From Phylloscopus collybita (Eukaryota > Chordata > Aves > Passeriformes > Phylloscopidae): DNA of 64,000 bases. Both the position numbers and the translations under genes were made by a program. Below are positions 24,647 through 38,282 of this stretch, piece by piece. Where the stretch lies: NCBI GenBank assembly GCA_027886175.1, contig JAJNNQ010000009.1, positions 19,193,501 to 19,257,500 of the forward strand, in the 5' to 3' direction. The stretch's first letter is position 1. Each line of letters starts with the position of its first letter. The notes under the pieces are model-generated. The model worked only from the letters and a program-made list of their open reading frames with translations, was not told the DNA's origin and did no database searches.

Positions 24647-26466
24647 AATCCAGTAGGGAAATAGTATTTTTTTACATAATTTTTTTTTTTAATCAAGGAA
24701 TCGCTATAACTTTAAGATCTCCTAATGTTTATTAATTCTTATTTTGCAGTGAAAATGTTTTAAAAATTTAGTTCTTACTTTTTATTGGCTGAATAGTCAA
24801 CAATACTTTTTTAGAATTTATATTTTAATTGACAAAATTAAGGGATATCTACCACTTTGTCAGTCAGACAATTTAAGTAAATAATATAGCCAACCAATAG
24901 TGCACAACAACATCTACTGAAACAAAACAAAATCTCCCACACACAAAAAACCAAACCACCCCACATTTAAGTGGCAAATCATCCTAGTTCCCTTTTTTAG
25001 TAAAGAGTTTGAAGGACACTAGGAATCAGCAATTTTAGGTTTTTTAAAGGACAGCAAGAATTAGTGGAATAGTTTAAGTGTTCAGCATGATTTGGGATTA
25101 TGAGACCAAAAGGTGATAAAAGGACCTTTCTATTGCAAAAGGACAAAGCTGAACCAGGAAAATGGTACATTTATATCAGCATTAAGAATGCATCCCATTA
25201 GTTCTAAAGTTTGTGAAATCACTTTCCTTTGAATCTCTCAGGGATAATTCACCTAAATTAGCATTAGCTTTAGGAGGGAGCTGTGATCTGAATGCTGCTC
25301 TCTTAGTTTACTCAAAGAGAAAAACCTAGGTTTAATTTATTTAGTGACCTTTGTAGATTTCAAACTTGAATGATTTTCTTTCTTTACAGTCCTTGGTTGG
25401 CTCAAGTCAGGAACTACCACTTTTAAATGGTGATTACCTTATTCACAGAAACAGACATAGAGCCCAGGGGCTCTTTTATGCTTTTCTGACAGACGTTTCA
25501 GCAAACATAATGCTTTATTCATGTAAAATATTCCTTGAATTCTTGAAAAAGTAGTTCTCCATTTTCTAAAACATTTGATCTGATGAGTGTTCAGGGTAGC
25601 CTAATGAGGTGGACCTATTAAAAATGCAATGATAGCTGTCAAATTCTATTAAAATTACTCTGAAAGAAGATAATGATGACAATTCCAGTTCTGAATACCT
25701 GTATTCAATTAATTTAATGCTGTTTTAAAGTAAAATGCAGAGTAGTATATGGATTAGAATACTGCTGCCCTCATGCTCCAAACCAAAGATCCAGTTACTA
25801 AGCCTGAAGATGATCTTTGTCTCAGGCTTACTTATCTCAACAGATTAACCTAGAGTTCTTTTTAAGTCAACAATTTGCAGATGAGATGTGGTGGATATAA
25901 TACTTTCAGAAAGAAAGCAACACGTCTGGTCTTTCTAGAGACTAGAAACTCCCTCCCTCTTTAACTTCTGATGATAATGAGTAAATGGTAGCAACTTTCC
26001 CATACAGACAGGTTAAAGCAAGGGTATAAGAAAGATCTAACCCACAGTATTTCACATTGCCTTCCTAGTTAAGACTTAGACAACTAATTATTTACATGAT
26101 TACTTTTTACATGAAGAGAGCTTCTCTGGCTCTTGTCTTAGTGTTTGTTGGGTTTTATCTTGTTTGTTTCTCAAGTCCAAACTTTGTCATTAAGCTTTGA
26201 TCAGGCCTTGTTAAAGACTTTGCCCAAATCTGTGTACTATTCTAAAAGATAAACATTTCAGGGCTCAGTATTATGACACATGAATCCCCTTTTTGATTGA
26301 ATTTGAACAATTAAAAAAAAATCCAACTAATTGAACTGAATTGAATAAGAAGTCTGAGTCCCATAAAATTGTTCTAAACTTGCAGACTATTGACAAGAGT
26401 ATATTGTGAGCTTGGTTCGTTGCTTGGTGAGCATGTAGTATTTGTTAAGGAAATATTTATATAGGT

Positions 26467-26502
26467 GTGTATACATATATATATGTATGCATATATGCAT
26501 GT
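26467..26502. repeat. TA/TATG-rich low-complexity stretch
   Basis: Alternating TATA and TATGCA words. Confidence 0.8.
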
Positions 26503-27677
26503 AATAAGCTGCTAAAACATGAGAAAGAACAAAATAGACTTAAAAATATTTATTGTGAATATCTGCGACAACGTCCAACACCTTTGGTGAAACTCATCAC
26601 ATTCTTGTCATGTATGAAGTTTAATGTTTAATTGGAACAACTAAAATTACATTTTCTTCTTATTTATCATTTTGAAGTGGATGTATATTCTGGTACTTTG
26701 ATAAATAAAATGGAAGCAATATAATGACAAACAATGCATAGATTATAGCATTACTAAGGAAAAGGGATAAACCAATCTCAATTTATTGCTGAATAGGAAA
26801 TTTTATGCTTTATTCACTTACAGGTTACAGAATGTTTCTCAACTCAAGAATCTTGCAATTTTTTTTCAGTTACAAATTATCTAAATAAATTTTTATTGGA
26901 AAAGATCAAATCAAATAACAAGTGACAAAAAGAAGAGACTACTCACTGGAGCCTTTGTTCCACAAGCAATTAAAGTTCATAATTATCAAATAGTAGGCAT
27001 TAACCTGTATTCTATTATCTCAGTTATTGTTTGACAAAACTAGTTTTCTTTGATTTTTCTTCCTTTATTTTTTGAAACCAAATCTTTTTTTAAGATGACA
27101 AGATTTTTTGCAGGTAAGATTCCTATACCTCCTTGATTACCAAAGCTCTGTGATTTCTAGTTCACATCCTTTCTTTCTTATATCTGAACTCAATCCGTGA
27201 AGGGGTTATTTTGCCTTTTCCCACACCCCACCACTGAGATTGGCTTTATCTGCTGTATCTGTAAATACACCTACTTGCTTAGTTGGGTATAAGAATGTCC
27301 TTGTTTAAGCAATATATGATACATATGATACACACAATTGGAAACTTCCAACAGTCTTCAGAAAAGTATGCCTTTTTGAAAATATGATAATGCTATATAT
27401 TAATTACTTAAGATTTTTCAATATTTCTTTATTAGGGATAGGATTTAGTGAATAAAAAAATATAATCATGTCATCTGAACTTCAAAAATATATTTCAAAT
27501 GTTAGGTTTTAGCCAAGTTTTCATTAAAAGATAGAGTCAACATGATCAGATATATTTTGATTTTCATAAATCTAGTGTTCTCAAAACTACATCAAGGATC
27601 CTCTGAGTCTGCCTAACTTTCTGCAGTGGATAACAGGAAACGTACAAAGATTTACAGAGATGGTAAATATTGTCCAC

Positions 27678-27696
27678 AAAAAAAAAAAAAAAAAAA
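27678..27696. repeat. Poly(A), 19 nt
   Basis: Uninterrupted A19 run. Confidence 0.95.
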
Positions 27697-28939
27697 TTGC
27701 TTCAGTGCCCTGACAAAATGTATTCTGCAGACTGCTGTATGTGAGACTTCACAGTTTTCTTTCACAATGTTGGTGTGAATATTTTCTTCAGGTCTGATCC
27801 ATGTCAGTTGGCACCTCCTGACCCATTATTTCTTCAAGGATCGTTTTGAGTTTCTGGTTCAGAGAAAAGTAAAAATGCAAAATGAAAATCTATCAAAATC
27901 ATTGAGTTTCATTTGCTTGCAGTTTCTGCAACCACAAATCATCTCACTTTATTTCAAAACTGGAAGTAACTACATACTAAGCATCAATGAGATTCAGTAA
28001 ACCCTTAAGTATATAAACCCAAATTACATATTATACTGCAAACTGATCTAAGGCTATATTTCCAAATATTTGCATTTCTGTATATTTTCAGTGGCACTCT
28101 GAAGGCCACAAATACGTACTTCAAGAAATAACCCTGTTAGAATAACACAGATTCATTAAAATATGTAATAAACATTCAGCAAGGAGATTTTTGTAATTAA
28201 ATGTCTGCAAAGAAAAAGTTAGCATCTAATGAATATGGTGTCAGACGCATACACCTGACAGGATGAAATACCAGGAGAAAAAGGAGATGCTAGAATGCCA
28301 CTGATCTTAGAGCAGTATATAACAGTTATATTCTGTTCTTTCCAAAACATGGGAAAAGTGTTTCAGGTTCCTAAGTAATTTTCTGCTGAAGTCTAAAGCC
28401 CGGTATGGTTTAGATAGACACTGGGATACAGGAAACACAAGAAAGTGGCTGTCTTACTTACTCAATACCTCATCAATGAACACTTTCCTTGGGCTGATAA
28501 GCTTTATTAAATATATTGCAATCCATGATGTACTAGCAAGAAGCTTCTCTATAAAATACACATCCATAAATAATAATACAATATATATAATTGTACTAAT
28601 AACCTGGAACACTTTGGAGCCATTTGGTCTGATTTTAGGTAGTTGTTAGGATAATATAATTCTAGATTTTCAGATAAGAAATAAATTTTTACTTCCTAAC
28701 ATTCCTTCCCTGTGATGATTATGTTGCGCTAATCTTTTCTGCAGTTTTAGCTAGCTTCAGTTGATAAGTATTTAGCTTAAAGAAGTTACTATTCTTATAT
28801 CATGGATAATTTTGAATCCAAGTTAGAAAATTATGGTCTGGATGAGCATACAGCTGAACAGATAAAACATAGTTTCAAGGACCTGTCTTGGAGGATAATG
28901 TTTAATAAGTCTTTTTCTACCTAACTTTTTGCTTTGGTC

Positions 28940-29850
28940 ACCAAAAACTGGAGGGGTCTGTCTTTATCAATGACGTGGAAAAGGTAACAGTGTGTACTCA
29001 TCATTTCCAGATGACACCAAACTGGCAGGTGGTAAAGAGAAGGAGGGGAACCAGTTAATACTCTCTATGGCTAGGCTGCCATGCCAGGAGAGGCTGAAAG
29101 AATGGGCTGCCAGCAAGTAACCTGATGAAATTCACATAAACTGATACTAAATCCTGCTACTGGGTAGGCAGAAATTCCCTTGCAACATCACAAGCTGGGG
29201 TCTGACTGGCTGGGCAGCAGCTTTTTTGAGAAGGACCTGGTGTGCTCTGGCATCAAAGGCCAGAAGCCTCCTGGGCTGCTACTAGGAACCCAGATGGGAG
29301 GTTAAGAGCAGTGATTACCCACTTTCCTCAAAGAGCCTTGGGCTGCATCTAGAGTCCTGTGCCCAGTTTTTGGGCACCCCAGTCAATAATGATATTGATA
29401 GGCTGGGTGAATGCAGTAGAAGGTTTTCAGGAGAGGTTGAGAAAGATGAGATTGTTTAGCCTGGAAAAGAGAAAGCTTTGAGGGGTCCCTACACAGACCT
29501 GACAGCACCTATGGAAGGGCCTTCCAGAAGATAGAACCAGGCCCCTTCACAGTGGTGGCAAGAGGATGTGAGAAATTTGCATAAATTGAAACAAGGAAAT
29601 GGTCCAGCTGGATAGAAGGAAAAACATTATCCTCAAAAGACTGACAAGCAGCTGACCATACTGCTCAAAGAGGTTGTTCAGTCTCCATCCTTGGGGGATG
29701 TTTGAGAGCTAAGTGGATCCAGTACTGACCAATCTTCTGTTATCTCAGACTTGGTCCAACGTTACACTAGAGGTTGGGAAAAAAGATATTCTGAATTCTC
29801 TTCCAAACTCAGCTATCTTTCAACAAGATTACTCTATAATTCTGTTATTC
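28940..29850 (+). mobile_element. CR1 LINE fragment, RT C-terminal part and 3' UTR, sense
   Basis: The plus strand carries 'TTCCAGATGACACCAAACTG' at about 29006, the CR1 reverse-transcriptase region around the catalytic Asp-Asp box (here read as Phe-Pro-Asp-Asp-Thr). It goes on through 'GAAGGACCTGGTGTGCTCTG', 'TCCTGTGCCCAGTTTTTGGG' and 'GTTTAGCCTGGAAAAGAGAA' to the 3' region and ends near 'CTATAATTCTGTTATTC', a decayed CR1 terminus. It is 5'-truncated and has many deletions and stops, so it cannot encode protein. At about 910 bp it is one of the two longest CR1 segments in the window. Confidence 0.9.
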
Positions 29851-29859
29851 CTAAGGATT

Positions 29860-32800
29860 TTCTAATGAAATATTCATGCTGAACTTAACTGGATGTCTGC
29901 CTTTGATTTCACTGGGACTAGATGCTGGAATGGTTTTGTTTTATTCCAATATGAAGCATTTCTGTGAAAGCAAAATACAACTCTCCCCCATCCCCTTCCA
30001 TTCATTTCTATAGAAATACCTGATCTGACAAAAGTAGACCCTGTGGAACAACGTAACAAAAACGGAAAAGAAAAAAAAAAAAAAAGAAAAAAAAAGAAAT
30101 TCACATAGAAAAGGCAAATTTTATTAGGATTAGTCACATAACTCAACAGGAGTTGCAAAGGTCTCTACAGTATCTTGCTTTTTTGTAACAATAAAGTGGC
30201 TTCACTGTATGACAATACACAAAGCATACCTTCAAGGTTATGAAGTAAAATTACTTCTGTGGGTTTAGGAACAAACTGATAATAAATGTTATGTGCCTAT
30301 GTATTACAGTCAATTTTTTATTGGCTTCATTTCTTATTTGATTTTTCCCTCAATGAAAATAGGTTTGTTACAATGGTAATATATACAATAGTAATAATAC
30401 TAAATATGTATGTTTTATAGCTTATTTGATAAAACCTGAAGATTTGTTGTGATTTAGTAATCTGACCTCCTGCAAATCATAGGCATGTTTATAGTAACAG
30501 ATGATAATATGTAATACAAAATTAAATTAGAAAATGAATGTTATTTTGTTTTTGAATACAGATTTGCCAGATGTACACCCATTTTTTCACATACTTAGTA
30601 CCTGACATTTATGTGATGATAAATTTTATGCAGTTTCAGCCTCCTTTTGAAAGTCTTGCTGTAATGGGCAACATCTTTAAAATATTTTTCTCAGCAGGCA
30701 GGTAATCCAGGATTTAAGGTTTCTAGGATAAGCAGGGCTAAAATATCAACAAGGGATCTTCAACTGCATGAGTGACTATTGTACTTTAAACAACCCATAA
30801 TTAACTGGTGAAGAACACATTAGGTTTGAATACCAACCTCAGTACTACATATAGGGTGATAAGCATTAATTTTATTCCCGTAACCCAAAGTTCGTGTCAG
30901 ATATGGTATATAACAGACTCAAAGCTATCTATGTGTAAATAGCATTTTTAAGAGAAGGTGAAAAAGAACTTCCTCATCAAGCAGGATGAACTTGTCACAA
31001 CAGCTGTCACCAGATTCCTGAGTTTTGTGATTTTCCTGAGATGATGTTTTCATAGCCATGGCTTCTGGCATTCTGTGATTTTTGCTTTGGTAGGTGGAAT
31101 GAGCTGGTGTACAGTTGTACACTGAAGGCTTTACATGGAGCTTTCAGATAACAACCCTTAGGACTGAAATGAAGGTGAGCGGAGAGCAGCTTCAATGACA
31201 AGGCAGCTGAGACATGATGGCTCAGGTCAGTGGATTCAAAAGACAGGTTCAATATAGTAGACTATTGTGGATAACAGGAAAAAATATGAAACATATAGGT
31301 TGTAGGCACATATCACATATTAAAATCCAAACATGTGGTTTGCTATTAAAAGATTTAAAAAAGAAAATATCCAGACATTATGATGTTGGTTATTTAAATG
31401 TGGGAAGGAAGAACAAAGCTTGTAGAGTATAGATTAAAGAAATATTTGCAAAGCTGGGACTGAGACTGAAATATATATTGAAATCTTTCTAATGTTTCAG
31501 TCATGTTTATCTTCACATTGTCAATTTTGATCTAAATTTCTGATACAGGCATTTACTTCAGCATACAACTTATTTTCAATTTTGCTTTTGCTTCTCTGTG
31601 TTTATGAATTCTCTAGATGTGTGTGTTTCTTTAAAATCAATAGGTTTGAAGATACATGGTCACCTTAGAGGTTCTTTTAAAAAATGAACATACTTTCTTT
31701 CAGAATAAAATATATTCAAGATGGTGTTTTAAGAAGCTTCTGAAATTCATACTTTTTTACAAATAAAAAACCCCAAAAAAGACTAAAAAAAAACTATATA
31801 ACTGCATTTAGTAAAACAGTAATATTTCAGTACTTCTGGTCACTTATGGAATTTTATTTCCTTGAAGTTGTATTTATTCAACTATTCATAAATAAAATCA
31901 GTGGTTATGCTTTCAAAATTTTGTTTCACTCTTACAAATAGCCTACATACTGGATTTCAAACATTAGCATATGTAGGCATTAAAAGCTGACCCATATTAA
32001 ACAGATTAAATTATTTGAAAAACAGTTGTCTCTAATCATTCTTAAAACTAAAATTCTGGGTGTATCACAGGATGCTCAATATTTCAAAGTATACCAATGT
32101 ATTGGGGTACGTCAAGTATCTGAAATTCAGGACCTGGATATCATTTTATTATGCTTCTATGTTTAATAAAAAATATTAACCAGGAAAATATATTGCATAT
32201 AGCATAGTAGTATATCTGAGTACCTCACTAAAAGAAATCTCAAGACTAGCCGTGGCTTTGTTCTGTTCTGAGCATTTACTTGTGAAAGAAATCCTTTTTG
32301 TCACCAAAAGTTTTAAGTATATCAGATACAAAGGATCAACTTTATTTAATCCCTGTTTGTGGCCTGATATACTAAACCTTTATTTTAGAAAATTGAATCA
32401 ATTATATTCTTAGTAATTTTGGTGTTCAAGTTTTTTTAATTAAAAGTACACTCTGTTAATGAGTTAAAATCATATTATTGTGTAATTTATTTATTCTTGA
32501 TTTTTTTTTAACTCAGGTTCAGTTAACCTTTGTAACTTGTTCAATGAGAAAAACCAGTGATCTGTATCACCATACACAATTAACGGTTGAGCAGCCTATT
32601 ATAAATGAAAATGCCATCATAGCCTAGCAATTAGTGCATGGATCATCTTCAAAAACTTATACACCTTTCTGTCTGCAGCATTTAACTTTGCTCTGTGACT
32701 AAATTGTATTCAAAGTGAATGGCAATATTCAATTACTATGGTAGCGTATTACGGGAATTTGTCACAATTGTGATTAATAGCCCTTATGGAAAACAATTAA

Positions 32801-33880
32801 TTTGGTGTCCTGTTGCTAGGTCAAGTATAAAAGCTAATTTCCTGGAGGAAAGAAAGATGTTTATCAGCATATCTTCTTTGATGTTTTAATCTGAAACACC
32901 AAGTGCTTCTTTCACTGTAAAAAGTTTTCTTGCATATACCAAAAAAATATGAGATAAGAAAGAGGTAGTAACAAAAGTTTCATTGAAAATATGTGTGAGG
33001 TGTACAGGAAAGACAAATACAAAAAAAAAGTACAGTTCTCTCAAATTTTATCAAAGGAAAATTTTCATACATGCATAGACATTGACAACGTTAGTCAAAA
33101 CTTGTTGAACTACACAATTTTAGTGAAATAGAAAACTTAAACACACAAAGAGTGACATTCCCCCTTCCTCTAAAATACAAGCCAAAATAAAGCTCTTTCC
33201 TATGCCTGCAAGCACTAAAAGAAACATATTTTTTTCTATTTGGGTCCAAGAAAAAGGAAGAAGAGCAGTCATTCTCTACCACCATACTACATTTTAGTGC
33301 ATTTCTTGATATATATATTTAGTATTTAGTATATTTCTTTAGCATATTTCTTTACTCTCATTTCCCTTCCTTCTTGAAGAGATGGTTGAGGGGATTTTTT
33401 TGCTGTATTTTTACTCCTTCATCAAGCCACTAATCTGTTACCATTTTCATGATTGGGCATGTAGTATCTCTAAGTTACAAAACTCAGGGTGTTTTTTGAG
33501 ACTTCTATTAGAGTAATACATTACCCATTTTGTTTTCTTTAATGTTTATGAATAATTTATTCCGAAAATACAAACATGCAGGATGACATATTTACATGAT
33601 GAATATTTTAATGAATATTTATATCACATAATTCCAGATGCCTAAATTATATGCCTGTGTTAGGAGAAAAGTTTCCAAACAAGCCCATTTTAATAATTTG
33701 AACAAAGCAGGAACTTAGCGTAAGCATTCTTAGTAATGTCTCTCTCCCTCTCTTCTTCTCCCTATTTTATACCTAAGTACTCCTCAATAAATTAGCTTAG
33801 TACGCAAATTATATCATTGAAGTTATCAGTCTTGATCATTCACATCCTTTTTACCTTTTTTCTTAACTGCATTTTAATGA
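29860..33880. other. AT-rich non-coding stretch
   Basis: Contains an A-rich run at 30065-30098 and, at 32580-32880, a stretch of less repetitive sequence with a perfect 12-bp palindrome. No gene is recognised; minus-strand frames at 29874-30158, 30925-31122 and 31007-31252 look like chance. Confidence 0.5.
32762..32773. repeat. Perfect 12-bp palindrome TCACAATTGTGA
   Basis: The sequence equals its own reverse complement. It sits among ATTA-type words (GATTAATAGC, CAATTAATTT) and a CTAGGTCA half-site near 32817-32824. A transcription-factor cluster is possible. Confidence 0.5.
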
Positions 33881-33884
33881 ATAT

Positions 33885-34193
33885 TACTTTTATCATAAGC
33901 CAACCTCCAGTACCTAAATTGGGCCTCATGAAGGGCATGCAGTGATACAACAAGGAGTAATGGCTTTGAACTGAAAGGGGGAAGGTTTAGATTAGCTACA
34001 AGGAGGAAATTCCTTACTATGAGGGTAGTGAGGCCATTGCCCAGAGAAGTTGTGGACACCTGGTTCCTGGAAATATTGAAGGCCAGGTTGGGTGAGGTTC
34101 TGAGCAAACTGGTCTAGTGGAAGGTGTCCCTGCCTATGGAACTAGAGGATCTTTGAAGTCATTTAGAACCCAAATGATTCTGTGGCTCGATGG
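33885..34193 (+). mobile_element. CR1 LINE fragment, 3' end, sense
   Basis: Typical CR1 3' words occur in order: 'AAGGAGTAATGGCTTTGAAC', 'GGTTTAGATTAGCTACAAGG', 'GCCCAGAGAAGTTGTGGACA', 'AGGCCAGGTTGGGTGAGGTT' and 'GGTCTAGTGGAAGGTGTCCC'. It ends at 'AAATGATTCTGTGGCTC', the 3' terminal motif. Small deletions (for example around 34030) mark it as a dead copy. Confidence 0.92.
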
Positions 34194-35255
34194 ATTTCAC
34201 AGCCAAATAGTTTTCTGTGCACAGTGTGGCATCCTCATTATCTGAAGGGTAAAACATAATGAAACATATTTTGAAATACATGACTGACAATAACTTCAAG
34301 CTAGTGTAAGGAAAGAAAAGAGAAAATAATTATCAAATGGTTAAAGGTTAAAAGAGTGTTACCCCTACTTCAAATCATAAGAAACTTAACGGCAGGGAAA
34401 ATGAGTCTCAATACATGGATGACATCCTACAGCTATGATATAAAAATTGTGTTATGATCTGAGTTGTTTGTTTGGGATGTTTAGACTTAAAGATCTCCTT
34501 TCTCCTCAGGATTTTTGAAACTACAGAATCTATATTTAGATTATTTTCTCTTATATCCAAATGCTGTTGTAACTTACCTTTGCATTACCTAATTTATTGT
34601 GACATCTCTTTTTCTAAAATTGTGTCACCAAACTTGGCCTGACTGTAAAGTTGTGAATTTCAGGGACTTGGAGATCAAAAAGTAATCAAAACAGAACTGG
34701 AAAAACAAAGTGATTTTTTTTTTCCATGACATTCAACATAATTAAACCAAAAAAAGCTTACATGATGCCCAAATTTATTAGTGCTTAGAAATGAGATCTC
34801 TAAGTAAAGAGATGCAGCACTTTGACAATCATGATTGAATTTGACATTTTGAGGTTTAGCAAGTGCAATAAAACAGTCATTCTTCTTATATTACCTGATT
34901 TTATTTTTACACTTACACACTGAGAATTTTTTTGCTTATTCTTAAAAATCATATAGAACCCAACCATGCAGGGTTTGGATGTCTATAGTGTCAGAATGTT
35001 GTTCTAGAATAAAATTTAAAATTATTTTTATATTTAAATAGATTTTTCTGTCATTATTTTGCCTGTTAGAAGAGTCACGCTATTATATTACCAATGCAGG
35101 CAATAGAAAATGTTACTTTGCAACTTTGCCTGCACATCTTTAAGTAAATTTAGCTCCTTTACATATCTCCTATATAATATAATAAATATTTTAAATTAAA
35201 GACAATAAAATAATTATTAATATCTATTCAAAAGGATAAAATGCAATATTATATT

Positions 35256-35299
35256 ATTTTATTTTATTTTATTTTATTTTATTTTATTTTATTTTATTT
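35256..35299. repeat. (ATTTT)n pentanucleotide microsatellite
   Basis: About nine tandem ATTTT units without interruption. Confidence 0.96.
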
Positions 35300-35570
35300 G
35301 TTAAGTATAATAAAAGTTAACTTTTCCCATTGCTGGAAAGAATCTTTTTGATTTATAGAGTACTATAGAAAAAATTACTTCTTTTCAAAAGTGGCCAGCT
35401 ATGATTCAAGCTCAGATTTCATGTGGATTCTGCTTTGTTCTTTGTGAATTTAGTTTAATCAATTTTTTGTTTTCTGTATAACATCATTACTTCTTGCAAG
35501 TTTTGCAGAAAGTGGATAATTTGTTTAGCAGAATTTTCTCTTGACTACAGAAATAACATCTTTCAGTCTT

Positions 35571-35592
35571 AAAAAAAAAAAAAAAAAAAAAA
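35571..35592. repeat. Poly(A), 22 nt, followed by AAAG words
   Basis: Uninterrupted A22 followed by GAAAGAAAAAAAAG. Confidence 0.95.
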
Positions 35593-37276
35593 GAAAGAAA
35601 AAAAAGTTTGATACAAGAAAGGCTTTACTTCATGTTTGGGACAATTTTTTTTTTAACTGTAAATGCTATAACAAAATGTACTGCTGCAAATTTATATTTC
35701 TCTCAAAACCGGGAATTTAAAACAGAAAAGTATTTAAAATTTGAATATAATGCTCATTCATTTTCTTTCTGCTAATATGTATTTATTCCAAAAGGAATTT
35801 TAAAAAAATTCAAAAATTTTCTATGTGCATTATAGAAGAAATCTAAATGTTACATTTTATTCCTTTAAAATATAAGTACTGCAGTAAAACTTTTTTTATC
35901 CTGAATGTCCCTGTGTTTTCAGAATAGAAGTGATGAATAATGCATGATTCTTCATGTGGCAATGTTAGTGGGTCTCAGAAAATATGTAACCATTTTATTA
36001 GTATTCATTTATGCATACAGTTAATCATAAACTACAAAGGATTGTTAGTTTCGAACCCTTAAGAAAAATTTATGAGGTCAATTTTTAAAGAATTATTCCT
36101 CTGGGCTGTAATTAGTATTTTGTAGCATACGCAACCTGATGTTATCGTAGGAGGAAATTTGAACATCTGTGTGTATTATTTGAAAGGTTTAATCCCAAAG
36201 AACCTTCTTGCTTTGTGATGTTAGGATGCACATTAGACAAAAAATGGATAAAGCAGAAGGACTCATTGCTATTGCATTGGAATACTGAGAAATATACAAC
36301 AGCTTTGATTTTGCTTTGCTTCTTAGCACTCTAGAGCATATAAGACCATAGGAAAAGGCTTTACATTGAAGCCTCATTTACTTCAGGAGTAAAAATTTAG
36401 CTATTTAATGAGTTTTTCACAGCTATGAAAGATTATAATACAGATTTTTTAAATAGATAAATATACCTCTGCCAAAATACATGTACACACCTAACATTCA
36501 GGATTAAATACATTGTATATTGAAGTTGTAGACTATTGTAGTTCCTGTTGTTCACTGGAAATAGATTTATTTTCATCTAAATAAATTCTTACAAATTAAA
36601 GAAGATTGAAAACAGGGCTTGTACATTTCAGAAATTATTTATTTGAACAGACTAGGGAAAAATGTTAATCATTTTTCATGTACTGATAAATATTAATTTT
36701 AGGAGTATAGAAAAAAAATCCATAATCTGTTATGACAGAGTTATTAGGGAAGTCCAGCAGCATGAAAATTGAACCAAACTGAGTCAGTCTTTGATAATAT
36801 CTCACCTGTTGAAGTACAGATCCTCACAATACACAGTATTTGTGAAATATGAGTCTGTCTTCAAGTCATCTCTCCTGTCACTCCACAGCAGGAAATTTTA
36901 TATAGCAAAACAGGACTCAAATATTTGATCCTTGGAGATAAGACTCTGAGATTCAATAATTATGACCCTGCAGAAAAGCATTGTAATCACAGTTCCTAGT
37001 CCTGTAATATCCTGGGTTCTCCCACTTTTCACAAACTTAAATATTCACCTTATTTTTCTTTGAATTATTTCTTCAGGTATATAATTAATTATATTAAGTA
37101 ATCAGTTATTTGATTTGTTTAATTTGTATCACTAACAGATTTTTCCCTGCTAGGGAAAAATTTAAGAGTTGCAGGATGCCTTTTTTCAGTGTATAAATGG
37201 TAAAATACTAACCAGATTTCATTTATAAGTATTTCAGTAGAAATCATCTCCAGAAGTCCTGGAATCCTTTTATCTC

Positions 37277-38282
37277 TGTAGTGAGCTGACCCTGGCTGGA
37301 TACTTGACACCTACCAAGGCACCTCTACCACTGTCAGGGGGCAGAAAATATAATGAAGGGTTCGCAAGTTGTGAAAAGAAGCAGGAGACGTTGCTCACCA
37401 AATCCTGTCATGGGAAAAACAGGCTTGAGTTGGGGTTCTTGCCTGAATTTATTACTGGCAAAATCAGAGCAGGATAATGAGAAGTAAAATAAAACTTCAA
37501 AAACACTTTCTCCTCACCCCTCCCTTCTTCACAGCTCTACCCCCTGCCCCAGCAGCGCAGACAGACACGGAATGTGGGTTATGGTCTGTTCATCACAAGT
37601 GATTTCAGCTCCTGCTCAGGGAGAGGAGTCCTTCCCCTGCTCCAACATGGGGTCCCTTCCATGTGAGGCAGTTGTCCATGAACTTCTCCAACATGAGTCC
37701 ATCCCGTGGGTAACAGTTCTCCACAAACTGCTCCAACGTGGATCACTCTTCCACGGGATGCGGTCCTTCAAGGACAGGTTGTTCCAACATGGGTCCCCCA
37801 CAGGGTCACAAGTCCTACCAGCAAACCTGATCCAGTGTGGGCTCTTCTCTCTCTCTGAGTCAGCAGGTCCCTGCCAGGACCCTGCTCTAGACAGGCCTCC
37901 AACAGCCTCCTCTCAGGCATCCAGCTCCAGCACAGGCCTTCTCCAAGGGTTGCAGGGGAATATCAGCTCTGGTGCCTGGAGCATCTCCCATCCCGCATTC
38001 TCCAGTGACCTGGCTGTCTGCAGAGTTGTTCCCCTCACATATTCTCACTCTACTCTTCCCTAACAGCAATTACATGTGCACAGTAACTTCTTTCCTGCTT
38101 TTTAAATATGCTATTGCATAGTCATTACCACCATTTCTGTTTGGCCCAGCCTTAGCCAGCAGCATGAACATCCTGGAGCTGACTGGCATTGGCTCTGCTG
38201 AACATGGGGGAAGCTTCTTGTAGCTTCTACTCCACCCCTTTTGGTCACCACTACCAAAACCAGGTCATAAAAACCAAATACA
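37277..38282 (-). mobile_element. Solo LTR of a bird endogenous retrovirus
   Basis: About 1 kb, aligning along its length with the LTRs at 42225-42717 and 46637-47717. Plus-strand ends are TGTAGTGAGCTGACCCTGGC and ...AAACCAAATACA. Minus-strand transcription is inferred from AATAAA (TTTATT at 37448-37453) about 170 bp before the left end and an AT-rich TATA-like ATTTAAA near 38100-38106. Five degenerate units built on TCCAACATGG recur at about 37641, 37687, 37732, 37783 and 37831, spaced 45-51 bp. The 163-codon plus-strand frame over 37572-38063 and shorter minus-strand frames are by-products of these repeats. No gag, pol or env sequence adjoins. The target-site duplication is not preserved. 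I leave the retroviral class open. Confidence 0.85.

Larger units (their letters stand above)
22261..28935. other. Long AT-rich stretch without recognisable genes or mobile elements
   Basis: Nearly 7 kb in which I recognise no CR1 or LTR copy. It holds T-rich sequence near 22268-22302, a T20 run at 24627-24646, a TA-rich stretch at 26467-26502 and an A19 run at 27678-27696. A short frame at 25366-25554 has an acceptor-like TTTCTTTCTTTACAG inside it but no ATG at its start and no recognisable product. Confidence 0.5.
34200..37276. other. AT-rich non-coding stretch
   Basis: Contains the (ATTTT)n and A22 arrays listed separately. Otherwise no gene or recognised mobile element. Confidence 0.5.

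Noticed and set aside
25366..25554. Exon after the acceptor-like TTTCTTTCTTTACAG
   Set aside because: Only about 54 codons follow to the stop, with no recognisable product. Pyrimidine runs ending in CAG are common in AT-rich DNA.
37572..38063. 163-codon plus-strand open frame
   Set aside because: It lies wholly inside a solo LTR and its protein repeats follow the 45-51 bp DNA repeats.
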